From Cudoniella acicularis (lineage: Eukaryota > Ascomycota > Leotiomycetes > Helotiales > Helotiaceae): a stretch of DNA of 14,110 nucleotides. Every line of letters begins with the position of its first letter. Positions within the stretch are counted from its first letter, which is position 1. Positions 1 to 8,960 of this stretch are shown here, piece by piece. The stretch spans positions 1-14,110 of the forward strand of contig JAAMPI010001469.1 of assembly GCA_013054445.1 (NCBI GenBank), given 5' to 3'. The position numbers were made by a program, and so were the translations under genes. The notes beneath the pieces were generated by a model. That model had not been told where the DNA came from and searched no databases. It was given only the letters and a program-made list of their open reading frames with translations.

Positions 1-105
1 GGTTGGTTATTTGTTGAAGTGACAGAGGAAAGAATTTCAAGGGAGGGGAAGCGGTGGAAAGAGCGGGAAAGTGGAAGGAAGGAAGGATAAAATGGATAGG
101 AAGGA
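1..105 (-). promoter_or_regulatory. Probable promoter/5'UTR of a leftward gene beyond the edge
   Basis: Read on the minus strand, this stretch is strongly pyrimidine-rich (repeated CCTTCC, CCCGCTC, CCCCTCCC) and ends at the window edge in a CACTTCAACAAATAACC-type sequence. CT tracts followed by CAA-rich leaders are typical of filamentous fungal core promoters and 5'UTRs. No ORF lies in it, so the gene it would serve is outside the window. This is inference from base composition only. Confidence 0.35.
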
Positions 106-687
106 TCTATTGCGAGCATGTAGCCCTGGAATAGTGTTTTTAGACAGCATTATCCACACCACCGTTCAAGTATTTAAACTTACTTCTGTGCTTAGAATGT
201 ATTCGAGAGAATGGAAAATATTTACTGAAGTCATCGAAAGGCTCATCACTGAAGCTCAGTTACTTGTAGTTTTCACAACCTACCCCTCTTGGAATGATTC
301 TGACTTCGCTCGTGGGGTGTGGTGGAGGAACTACTTGACTGTTTCTCATCTGAGCATATAGTTTATGTGAAATATGATACATACAGTGCCGGGAGTGCTT
401 ATTCGGATGACAACAGCTTTTTAAAGCTGAGAGAAATTGAGAACGGACTTTTGATGTGGCAGCAACGTGAAAAAGGTACGTGATATTCGGAACCGCACTG
501 CATAATTACGAAGTGCGGAAAATGCAAGTTTCTAATTCATATATAGTTTACAAAGGTTAGGGTATGTTCCATTCTGTTTCTTGGTACGGAGGACCACATA
601 CTGTTCGGAGCGGAAATGCTTCCGTGATGTGTTTAGCTCGGCCGCTGAGTGTTTGTTGGAGGAAGAGAAAGAGAGAGGGGAGGTATA

Positions 688-697
688 CTTTTATATA
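688..697 (-). promoter_or_regulatory. Orphan TATA-like element followed by a CT tract
   Basis: The minus strand reads TATATAAAAG and is followed downstream (towards lower coordinates) by a long CT tract at about 651-684. This is a good fungal core-promoter layout, but no ORF follows within 600 bases. It could drive a non-coding RNA or a gene with a long leader beyond the left edge, or be chance in an AT-rich region. Confidence 0.25.
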
Positions 698-1045
698 TTT
701 AGAGGGAGAGGAGTAGCGATGGGCGTGGGGAGGAGGAGGGGGGCGAATTGAGTCGGGATTTGAGGTGAATTAAATTGTTTGGAATTTGGATGAGAGATTT
801 GAAAAGGTTAGAGTGGAAGTTGGAATTGGAAGCAGATAGGTGGGGATCTGATAGACGAGTGCTATTTTAATTTTAAAGTGGCAAATAATAATGAATGAGT
901 AATACTAGACCTCTTATTAGGCAAGAGTGGAACCATTCGAGACTTTTCTTTCGTCTTTCAGATATCCTAGAAATTAAGGATTAGAGCACAATCAACTGCA
1001 ATTTGATCTGAAGACAATATTATTTGCTAATAACAAAGCAAGTAT

Positions 1046-1051
1046 TTTATT
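1046..1051 (-). terminator. Candidate polyadenylation signal (AATAAA) of the secreted-protein gene
   Basis: The minus strand carries a perfect AATAAA about 275 bases after the stop codon of the 1325-2024 gene. Fungal poly(A) signals are loose and the region is AT-rich, so chance occurrence is possible. Confidence 0.3.
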
Positions 1052-1324
1052 GTATAAGGTATAAAGAGTGTGTATAAAACAACACCGTTAGCTAAGTAAG
1101 GAGTGTAATAAAACACACCAAATTATAGAAGAAGGGCAAAAATAGTAGTAACTAGATAGGGAATGACCAAAACAAACAACCAAATAATCGCTATAAACCA
1201 AGCAAGAAAAGCAAACCCAAATCTAAACGCTCGCAATGTTATGCAATGTAATGTCAAAAACTCAAAATCAAATCTTTAGAACTCCGCCATGCTCTTGTCG
1301 AACACCGTGATTGGAAGAACGGAC

Positions 1325-2024
1325 TTAGCAGTACTGGTTTCCGTTGGTATCTCTGGTAACGAACCCGCTGACACCGTACTTGTCAACCTGGGTGTTTGCC
1401 ATATCCAAGAAAGTGAGTGGTGCGTCACCTCCAGCTTGTGGGTTGCTGGATGGGAGAAGGAGGTTGAAGCCAGTGCTGGCACCGGTGTCGTACTTGAGTG
1501 TTACGCCTGTGGGGAGGTTGGGCGAGCTGTATAGCGTGCAGGAGCGGGCGTTTTGATCAACGGTTGCGCCGGCGAAGGTGTGTTTGAAGACCCACTGTGA
1601 GAAGGTATGTTAGTATTATGGTTGATTTGAAGGTTGGAAAAGGGGAAAGGAGGAAACATACGTTTGTGCAAGTGAGAGGGCGGTCGAGACAAGCTGCTGC
1701 GCAGTCGCAGGCGCTATTGATACCGTCTTTCTTGTAGAGGTTGACTTGGGTCACGACACCGGTCATGTCGATGCCCTGGAAGTAGCGGACACATCCTCCA
1801 TCATTGGTAGGAGCTGCGAGCTTGGGGAACTTCTGCTTAGTAATTTTGGTCTTGCAGATTGCCCAGGCGTCGTACTTGTTTGCGGAGGGGAAGATTGCAA
1901 TGTCCTGGTTACTGTCGTCGTCTTGGTCGCGGGAGGTGATGGTGGTGAGGGGAGAGGCGAAGACGGTGGAGGTGAGGAGGAGAGTGGAGAGGATGGTGGT
2001 AGTGGTGCTGGTGGAGAAAAGCAT
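1325..2024 (-). CDS. Small secreted eight-cysteine protein, apple/PAN-like
   Basis: Two exons, 2024-1662 and 1594-1325, flank a 67-bp intron (1595-1661; GTATG donor, CACAG acceptor, phase 0), giving a 210-aa protein that stops at TAA 1327-1325. The N-terminus is a clear signal peptide: a Ser/Thr/Leu-rich core with a probable cleavage after VFA at residue 23. An Asp-rich linker follows. The mature part holds eight cysteines at about 57, 78, 106, 108, 112, 119, 140 and 210, including a CDCAAAC cluster, a TCTNWVFKHTF segment across the splice junction and RSCTLYSSPNLP. The last residue is cysteine. The even number suggests four disulfides. The layout matches small fungal secreted proteins with an apple/PAN-like fold, some found abundantly in fungal secretomes and recognised by plants. 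That identity comes from memory of family wording and its role is unknown. A TATA box lies about 225 bases upstream of the ATG. Confidence 0.85.
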
Positions 2025-2247
2025 TTTGAAGATGAGTTTTGTTGGAATGAGCTGCGCTAATTAGAAAAGATTGTGGGTGCTTTTGTTGAAAGGATAAAGT
2101 GATTGTTGGTTGACTGAAAGACCGACTCAAGGAAATGAGTAAGGAAATAATGGAAAGAGGAAAAGGAAGATAGGAAAGCTGATTGTTTTTTTGATTGTGA
2201 TGATGTTGTGATGATGAGAATTTTCCCTTGATAGATGAGAGGTTCTA

Positions 2248-2254
2248 TTATATA
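2248..2254 (-). promoter_or_regulatory. TATA box of the secreted-protein gene
   Basis: The minus strand reads TATATAA, about 225 bases upstream of the ATG at 2024. It is followed by an ATC/CAA-rich leader with CT stretches, as usual for strongly expressed fungal genes. Initiation about 30 bases downstream would leave a 5'UTR near 195 nt. Confidence 0.5.
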
Positions 2255-3545
2255 GATCTTCATTGCCAGCACACTCGTGCCAGCTTCCGGAATCTGATGG
2301 GGAGGCTTCGGTCCCGCCGTTGCTATAGCCGCAGCCTATTCGCAGAAACGAAGCCATCGCGAAATGTTTTGTTCTAAAGCATAGCTGCTTACTTCTACGC
2401 CAGGAATGATAATAGAAGCGTGCATGGATGGGTGTCGGCCGCTGGGCCAATACCCCAGCTTTTCGAGCCTGATGCTTATTATTCTCTCCTCTTCTATCAT
2501 TGGATGATGAGAGAGAATGACATTCAAGGCCCAGGCTATTGGGATCTGTCTTGGAGGGCCACCAGGGCTGACAGATCAACGTCCGTAGTGATTTTGCACG
2601 TTTCTCTCGGGTGGGGAATTCCCGACGATTTGAGGCTTGCTGTAGAGAGCTGGTGATGCAGAAGGTCGAGATGGGCCAAAATAGGAAAGAGCTGTGCTCA
2701 GCCCTGTGGAGCTGAATGATGTCGTTGGAGAGGTATGATTGGTTCATGGCGTGGTGGAGGCTGGAGGCCCCCAGAGGCTGCTTACTAAAGGTATTCTGGG
2801 AATGTTAGGTGACTGAATGGATTTGCATCTTAGGAATTAGACGCCTCGTATTGGCTAAAGGTGAAAAGAGTTGCTAAATTTTGTGATGAGAGAGGTTGTG
2901 ATTTGACGATTGTAGGGCTGAGGCTGAAGCTCGTTGGCGTTGACAGCGGTGTGTTGTGCCTACTGTTCTCGAACCCCTGCCTCGGAGAGCGCGTTATTCC
3001 TTTTTTCTAGGGTCCTGGGTTCGGTGAAGATTCAGATCTACCTGTGTTCTGGAATTTTAAAGAGTCTCTCATAGACCCATCTATTTCTTGGTTGCTAAAA
3101 GAAGCTCAGACACAATATGTTGATCAAGTTCATCCAATCAAAACAACGTGCATCAAATATCATAAATTCCATACCCAAAACTAAGGACCAGAAACCCAAT
3201 CCCATCATGTACACATAAAAACATACATTACACATGCATGTATGTAAAAACAAAAGTAGGTATCCCCATCGATACGCCTTTAACGCCTTCCCATGACCTC
3301 CCTAAGAGACCATCGTGCCAGCACAAGAGCGACCGCGAGACAAAGCGAATGAGCTGAAAGAAGCCGTCTTTTCTCAACCTCCCATATGATTAGATGTATC
3401 CAACACCCTCAAAAGCCGCGCGCCGATAGAAATTAACCAACTGAAAGACGAAAGTAGTTCATATCTTCTTTACCACCCAAATGTTTCTGTACACAAGACG
3501 TTGAATGTTCATATACTCATTTCTGCCCTAGGACTTACTTGGAGC
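2255..3545. other. Intergenic region: upstream of the secreted gene, downstream of the membrane-protein gene
   Basis: I see no convincing gene. The minus-strand frame of 206 codons at 2127-2747 overlaps the TATA box and leader of the secreted-protein gene and has no recognisable domain or signal. The region holds an inverted repeat at 2481-2518 and another at 3221-3245, the latter probably in the 3'UTR of the 3546-4709 gene. A tRNA B-box-like string near 2969 is not part of a foldable tRNA. Confidence 0.6.
3221..3245. repeat. Short inverted repeat, 8-bp arms
   Basis: ACATACAT at 3221-3228 is complementary to ATGTATGT at 3238-3245, with a 9-base loop. It lies about 300 bases beyond the stop of the 3546-4709 gene, so it may form a hairpin in that gene's 3'UTR. 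In the sense (minus) direction the area also carries several TGTA cores. Confidence 0.4.
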
Positions 3546-4709
3546 TTATTTTTTGAGAACAGCTTCGTACACTGTGACCAGGGCACCAATCCCCGTTCCT
3601 ACCAAAACACCGACCCAGCCGCCATATAGCGCCGAGTTGATTCTGGTCACATATTCGAGATCCACGAGACCCCCGAATGTGACATCTTGTCCATATATCA
3701 CAAAGGTCAACAAAGCCTTTACGATATTGAATGTCAATGGGTCGAACGTGTAATTGAAGCTGGAAGTTTGGCTGTTTCGCGCGCGAGGCTTGCTTGTCAG
3801 ATTGAAGAAAAATGCCGCAAAAAGCGGGATGATCAAGCTACTAAACCCCCACAAGATTGTCGGTCCCCAAAATGAGCTTGTCAAGAGGAGGAAAAGGTCA
3901 GGAATCTTAACAGGATATTCGCTGGTATTCAACAACGGAATTTCGGGGATTGTAAACGCGTATTTGTTCGGGAGGACCTCATTTCGCAAGTTGAAGAGCT
4001 CGAAAGCAACAATGAGTGTTTGGATCGCAACTAATGTAGAAAGGCTTTCGCGAGTGGCTTGTGTTGTTTCGACAATTCCCGACTCTTCATAGGCTTGCGA
4101 TACCTTTGATCGCAGTACAGCAGTTCGGCGATCAATCGCGTCAGCAACTACACTTGGCGATGGAGGGAGCGGAACGCTCGACGCAAAGGATAGATTCGAG
4201 AGCGCGCCGGCGCGTGGGGTTCTTGTCAACGCAGAGCGTGCGCGCGTAGTCGCTGGCTCGACTTCTGAATCATCACTTCAAGATGTTAGTAGACTTCTAA
4301 GATGTTGTATGCTGACGCGCAAGGCGCGTAAACACTTACGTCGCGATCAATTCTTCTGCCGCCTTGGTAATTCTGCGCCGAACTGGTCTGACCTTGGACT
4401 CGATATCATCTCCAGCTGAGTTAAACTCCTTCTTTACTGGAGAGCTTTCACCCCGTCCTCTTGTCTTGTAGAAGGGCGCAAGTCGCGCTTCTCCCGAGTA
4501 CTGCGCGGAGTTTTCTTTCAGGTATTCATCGAGCGCCGCTTCGATCTCGACTTTCTTCAAGCCGTCGTACCTATGTTATGTCAGTATATTTTCTTCATAA
4601 CTTGCAGATGTGCAGCGCGTAGTGTCTCATACTCTTTGAAGTCGACGGAATCGCACAGCTCTAGTAGCTCCGCCTTTCGCATTTTTTGCAGCCAAGAAGA
4701 CACCGACAT
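3546..4709 (-). CDS. Conserved-looking fungal membrane protein with N-terminal SAP/HeH-like motif
   Basis: Three exons, 4709-4633, 4570-4340 and 4275-3546, are split by introns of 62 bp (GTATGA donor, TACTGAC branch) and 64 bp (GTAAGT donor, CTAAC branch). They encode 345 aa ending at TAA 3548-3546. I chose the ATG at 4709 for its good context (CAAG before it); an in-frame ATG at 4787 would add 26 residues. Residues 5-46 form two helices around SVDFKEYDGLKK, resembling a SAP or HeH nucleic-acid/chromatin-binding motif. Residues 47-118 are polar and basic, with KVRPVRRR at 85-92 resembling a nuclear localisation signal. Residues 119-175 are Ser/Pro-rich then helical. Membrane segments lie near 180-198, 229-262 (one long or two), 284-298 and 318-343. 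I cannot name the family. SAP/HeH plus basic linker plus membrane domain suggests a nuclear-envelope or ER protein, which is inference. Confidence 0.8.
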
Positions 4710-5451
4710 CTTGAGGAATGCGATTCTGAATTGTTTTTTTACGCGACGAATGGGGTGTGTTGTGACTTGAATAATAGCGAGGTGCAATGTAGATGGCTTG
4801 AGGTGAAGCTCTGTTGTGTTGCCGAATATTGTGGGGGGTTGGGTAGACGTGGCTGGGCTGTAAACAAACTGTATTTAGCGCCGGACCCTGGCGATACAGG
4901 GGTTCTCCACCACATGCAATGAACGGAATTTACGGAATATCACAGAATCTATCAGAGGCATGGGAAAGTGATTCGTCTTAATGCATAGCTTATCTCGAGA
5001 ATATGCCTCGAAGCCTCTACTTTTACCGTCTTAGACTTTTTAGATTGAATCCATCTCTGGTGGGAATCGTCTTTGTAAGTCCTACTTGGTTGGCCTTTTT
5101 TCTGAGTTCCGGATTACTTAGTAGAATCTGTAAAGACGCTACAGGAACAAAGTCACTCAGCTTTATTAGGTGGATATTGACTTAGTTAATAGATAGTATG
5201 TCACAGTAGAAGGAGTATTCAGCTTTATTAAGTGGACGGTGGTTTGGTTGAACGGATAGTATTTCATAGTTGCAAAGTCATTTAGCTTTATTAGGTAGAC
5301 GTCGAGTTTGTCAACTCATCAATATACCGCAGTAGTAGGATCACTCAGCTCTATTAGCTGGCCCATCTCCGCGCAAGTCGAGAGGTAAGAAGAGCACATG
5401 AATGGCAGCAAAGCGAATGACAGAACAGAATATCTACGTTGTATATAGTAA
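4710..5451. other. Intergenic region between the P450 3' end and the membrane-protein 5' end
   Basis: Both neighbours are transcribed leftwards, so this stretch holds the P450 3'UTR (right side) and the promoter of the 4709 start (left side). No supported ORF is present; frames at 4686-4922 and 5003-5185 are short and featureless. The distinctive content is the diverged tandem repeat at about 5117-5368. Confidence 0.6.
5117..5368. repeat. Diverged tandem repeat, unit about 62 bp, about four copies
   Basis: The core (T)CAGCTTTATTAGGTGGA recurs with CTTTATTAGG at 5161, CTTTATTAAG at 5223, CTTTATTAGG at 5285 and CTCTATTAGC at 5349, spacings of 62, 62 and 64. The second half of each unit (GATAGTAT...CACAGTAG...) is also recognisable, and a partial unit from about 5117 aligns with the second half. 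Units are clearly diverged, so this is an old minisatellite-like array rather than a fresh expansion. Confidence 0.7.
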
Positions 5452-7675
5452 CTAGAAAAGATGAATGAATCTCTCCGCGCCCTTCCTGACAAGACGGACG
5501 GGTATGTGTCCTGGATGTAGCTTTAAAGTGATCACCGATGTTGCACTCCTCAAAATCTTGCGAGCATTGCCTTGAGCCTTCTCATACAAAACTCTTTTCT
5601 CCTCATCAGACATCTGCTCTACCTCAGCATCACTGGCCCACTCATCCACAGCGAGTTCTATCGAATACTTTTGGAAAATAACAGCCAACACAGCCATAAT
5701 TTTGACCTGAGCTAATCTTCGTCTGCCATCGAATTAGTACTGTAAATACGAGAACATGTAAATGAGCTGAGAGCTTGGGAGCTGTCTTGGGAGTCGAGAC
5801 GGCCCCCAGGCTCTCCGCTCTCATACAAAAAAATAGCAAATTGGTATGAGAATAAGCCTTACCCTATACACGAACGTGTTCCGTCAGAAAAGGGGAGGTA
5901 CGAGCCTCTAACAGGATGGAACAGCTTTGCGTGCGAGCTATTGCCTGTATACCCTCCAAAGTCGTCGTCGCCTTCCGAATCAGTACTGTCTAGCTGTTGT
6001 TCGCCGTTCGAATCTACCGTGACAAGCCACCGCTCTGGTCTGAAATCATTCAGGTCGTCCTCTTGATTCGTCACCTTGGATGGTTGTGTTGGCCAGTATC
6101 TTGGATTTCTCTGGACGCCTACCGTATTTATAGCAATTCGAGCACCTGCAGGGAGTGTGTATTTTTGTCCATCAATAACAATAACTTGATCCTGCGAGTC
6201 GGTGACTGATTTTGGTATAACGATAATAGGTGGCATCAACCGGAGTTGCTCGTTCAACACCGCGCCTACGATTCCACCAAGAAGAGCGTTAATATTTGAG
6301 TCATAATCCCATGTTTCTGGTGGCTCATTTCCGAATATTTTTTTGAACTTCTTTTTGCACAAGTCTTTGTGGTCTGGGACAAATTGCGAGCTCCACCAAA
6401 GAAAAGTGAACTGAATTTGCAGTGGTTTCATGCCCTGCAACTAGTATCGCAAAGGCATTCCCCAGAATCTCGGAATCGGATAGCACTGGCGTTTTGGTGA
6501 CCCCTTTATCTGCTTGGTTGGGAGATGATTCTCGAGTACCGCCTTGCAAATTACCATACGAACTCTTTACGAGTATCCCCATGATATCCATGCCTTGACT
6601 CTTTTCTCCTTGTCGAACTTCTTTCACCTTTTGTGCAAACATTTCGTTCATATATTGACGCCAGTTTACGAAGGCATCATATGCTTCGCGAACCTTTTGG
6701 AAAGGAAGTCGTTCTAATTAAATTAGTGAGCGGGCGAGAAAATGCGGACTCCCTGGACCTACTCAAAATCCATTCCGGCAAAGACAAAACCAGTACCAGC
6801 TGCTCAAGAAGTATCTCTAGAGAATTCTCAAAGGTCATCGAATGTCCTTCTGGTGGCTCGTTGCTGCTGTATAATCTAGCTTCCGCGCTCTGCTTTTCGC
6901 CGACAGTTTCTCCCGGCCACAATAACTGGACCCCAAATCCTATGCTACTTATTATGTGCAATGTCAATCTCAATGTATCGCTGGGTACCTCCTTTAAGGT
7001 TATATTCCCAACACCGCCCGGCCCGAGCCATTTTAGGAGCATGCCCTCAGCTTGACTACATGCCTCTGCAAACACCAACGCATTGTTCTTCTCGCTGAAC
7101 CCTGGGGACGAGACTTTCCGGTGCCTTTTCCAATCCCCGCCTTCCGTTGTTATCACGTTCCGGCCAAAGATTTCGAGTATTCGATATGATTCGAGAGGTT
7201 TAGGGAAGGCTTCGCGCTGGGAGGTGAATTGATGTATGACTTCCGCATTGGTGGCCCATACGTAGATTCCACCGGGGTGCACCGATAGGAATACGTCTCC
7301 ATTCTTCTTGACTGGATCCAACAGCTTTCGCCATACCCAATCTGGCCAATTAACACTACATATGGGTGAGTATTGTCCATATCGTTCTGGTGTGACAGAC
7401 TTACTCCAACCACTTCTTAGTCCAGGCACTCGGTAATCTTTCGAGCAGTGGTATAAACAGCACATGAGTTATATGCCATGCTGTGTTAAAAGTCCGTATT
7501 GCTATAGTGGAATTAGTAGCGAGTAGCTTGACGAGAGAGCCATAAACCGACGAGTAATAACATAAGGCAACCCAGAACGTTTTGCTGCGGCAATGTTTTT
7601 CAGGAGCCCAGAAATATTGGAATAAACAAAATACGCAACGATCGTAATCAATGCAAATGCAACAGCAGACGCCAT
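5452..7675 (-). CDS. Cytochrome P450 monooxygenase, membrane-anchored, with a one-base frame break
   Basis: Five exons, 7675-7552, 7501-7405, 7355-6763, 6713-5863 and 5722-5452, have introns of 50, 49, 49 and 140 bp. All joins restore frame and family wording; the first donor is GTCGGT. The protein starts with a hydrophobic anchor (residues 3-20), expected to place it in the ER membrane, then GLPYVITP and NWPDWVWRK. Further P450 hallmarks are the C-helix GDWKRHRK, the I-helix AGHETTAN (about 364-371), the ExxR motif NEQLRL (about 425-430), FRPERW and the heme loop FSDGTRSCIGRR, with the thiolate cysteine near 553. The stop is TAG 5454-5452. Length would be about 644 aa, long for a P450, partly through polar inserts near 325-350 and 505-530. 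An extra A in a run of seven (6338-6344) puts exon 4 out of frame; read literally, translation ends at 6325, before the ExxR and heme motifs. It may be a young pseudogene or a sequence error. The substrate cannot be told. Confidence 0.85.
6338..6344 (-). other. Seven-A run carrying the P450 frame break
   Basis: Upstream of this run the minus-strand frame reads RLVQKEVQK and downstream the neighbouring frame reads IFGNEPPETW, which is normal P450 sequence continuing without a gap. Removing one base of the run joins the two frames and also makes exon 4 end in phase 2, as the last intron requires. No GT...AG pair could serve as an intron here. Confidence 0.8.
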
Positions 7676-7716
7676 AATTTGCTGGTCCTGTTACTGCGAA
7701 CTGCAGTAGTGGTAAT

Positions 7717-7722
7717 CTTATA
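7717..7722 (-). promoter_or_regulatory. Possible TATA element of the P450 gene
   Basis: The minus strand reads TATAAG in GGTGTATAAGATT, about 42 bases upstream of the ATG at 7675. If used, the leader would be very short. It is a single weak match in AT-moderate sequence. Confidence 0.3.
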
Positions 7723-8735
7723 CACCAAGGCAATTTTCTGAGAAAACAAACGGTTTTGTAGGACTTTGCAGCAATCTAGGAAGAGGGGAAGAGAGGGAAA
7801 GATAAGGAGTTGTCACGCCACACAAGCATTGCGACGGGGGAGGTACGAGTGCGCCTTGAAAGCCAGAAATGGTGACGGCAACGAAATCTGCGCCGTCGTT
7901 CCTTCAGCCGAGACTTTTAACTTGCAGTGTTTGGAACGCGCCCTAACCAGTTGAATTGAAGGATTTTTTGAGCATGCTATCAGATGCTAGGTTGTTTCTT
8001 CGGTCTTGCTGAGGTTTCAGGTCGATGCGCACTGCGGAAACCAGGGAGATGCTGTATTTCCGGTTGGTTTTGTGTATTCGTCTGATCTCGAACAGTCACC
8101 CTGTCCAATTCCTACTTAGGCAGGCCATTTGAAGGTTGAGACAGATCGTATGAAACTAGGCATACCAATCGCTCATCTAGGTATTATTTGGGAAATATAA
8201 CAGGAACCTTCGTAGCTTGTGATTCTGTGAGTTGTGGTTGAACATACTTGTAGGAAAAAGCTTTGTGATCAAGAGGATGGTGCCAGGTGTAAACAGCGAT
8301 GAGCTCGCTAAAGTGGCCCTATTAATTGATAAGTTCACTCCATACAACTGAGCTTAAATCTCATGCGGAGGGGAGATACACATGAAAGGGATAACCCAAG
8401 CAGAATGTATAAAAAGTCACAATTGGGAAGCAAAATAATGGGAATATTCTCTGTTTAATAACACTTCACAATCTAGGCAAATCTCCTTTATGAATTCATA
8501 GCATTTTTGAGGTCTTGTGCTTTGAGCCTGAACTCACGATTCATCATCTACGCCCGCCCACACACACGCTATAATGTAGTTTTGACATAATGAGTTCTCA
8601 AGCAGTATGCCGGGTATGATATCAAAGTGAGACGCAGCTTTTGAGCGAGAAACTGGAACACCTGAGACTTCAAAATTTTTGACAGTCAAGGTGCAGCCAG
8701 CATGGGACTTGAATCCAGCATACCCTTCATATAGA

Positions 8736-8745
8736 TATATAAAAG
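8736..8745 (+). promoter_or_regulatory. TATA-like element upstream of eL42
   Basis: TATATAAAAG lies about 216 bases before the ATG at 8961. It is a strong TATA match, but ribosomal protein genes often do not rely on a TATA box, so its use is uncertain. Confidence 0.35.
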
Positions 8746-8822
8746 TGTTTGTGAAAACCAGTTATACTGACTGTTGAATTGAAAGTCAATACCAGCTTCA
8801 AGTTGCGCGACGAAAACCCGAT

Positions 8823-8860
8823 CACGTGAACTGGCAACTTAGCGCCGGTTCCGGTCTAAG
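8823..8860 (+). promoter_or_regulatory. CACGTG palindrome and GC-rich inverted repeat in the eL42 promoter
   Basis: A perfect CACGTG (8823-8828) is followed by CTTAGCGCCGG and CCGGTCTAAG as nearly perfect inverted arms (8838-8860), about 100-140 bases before the ATG. CACGTG is the binding core of bHLH factors in fungi. The inverted repeat stands out in GC content from its surroundings. Placement suggests upstream control elements of this ribosomal protein gene; the factors are unknown. Confidence 0.45.
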
Positions 8861-8960
8861 CGAACGCACAAACTGAACATCGCCGAAATTCAAGAACTTT
8901 TGAAGCCGAGATCACGACCACTTTCAGACCTCCACAACTAACGACAGAACATCAGTCAAG

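Larger units (their letters stand above)
106..1324. other. Intergenic region without a recognisable gene
   Basis: This AT-rich stretch has frequent stops in all frames. The 96-aa plus-strand frame at 71-361 has no recognisable domain and overlaps promoter-like sequence, so I do not call it. A purine-rich block lies at about 651-745 (G-rich at 721-743) next to a TATA-like sequence. The part from about 1040 to 1324 is probably the 3'UTR and polyadenylation region of the leftward secreted-protein gene. Confidence 0.6.
7676..8960. other. Divergent intergenic region between the P450 and eL42 genes
   Basis: Left of it the P450 is transcribed leftwards and right of it eL42 rightwards, so both promoters lie here. 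I see no ORF worth calling; the 62-codon frame at 7766-7954 has no recognisable feature. The right end, from about 8730, holds a TATA-like sequence, a CACGTG palindrome and a GC-rich inverted repeat ahead of the eL42 start. The middle (about 8000-8700) shows nothing I can name. Confidence 0.6.

Noticed and set aside
71..361. 96-codon plus-strand open frame
   Set aside because: No recognisable motif, weak start context, and it overlaps sequence that looks like a leftward promoter.
1746..2064. Plus-strand open frames opposite the secreted-protein gene
   Set aside because: Antisense shadows of exon 1. Their Gly/Glu/Val-rich content mirrors the Ser/Thr-rich signal peptide region.
2127..2747. 206-codon minus-strand open frame
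   Set aside because: It overlaps the TATA box and leader of the secreted-protein gene, shows no domain, signal peptide or biased coding pattern, and its end is translated 5' leader (low-complexity His/Ile/Phe).
2950..3005. tRNA-like B box (GGTTCGAGAAC on the minus strand near 2969)
   Set aside because: The sequence after the TTCGA does not pair with the GGGG before it, and no A box or acceptor stem is found upstream, so no tRNA folds.
6325..6440. An intron explaining the P450 frame change
   Set aside because: No GT...AG pair fits without deleting conserved residues, and the protein sequence is continuous across the A7 run.
8695..8730. Second tRNA T-arm-like string (GGATTCAAGTCCC, minus strand)
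   Set aside because: Lacks the GGTTC consensus and has no matching D arm, anticodon arm or acceptor stem nearby.
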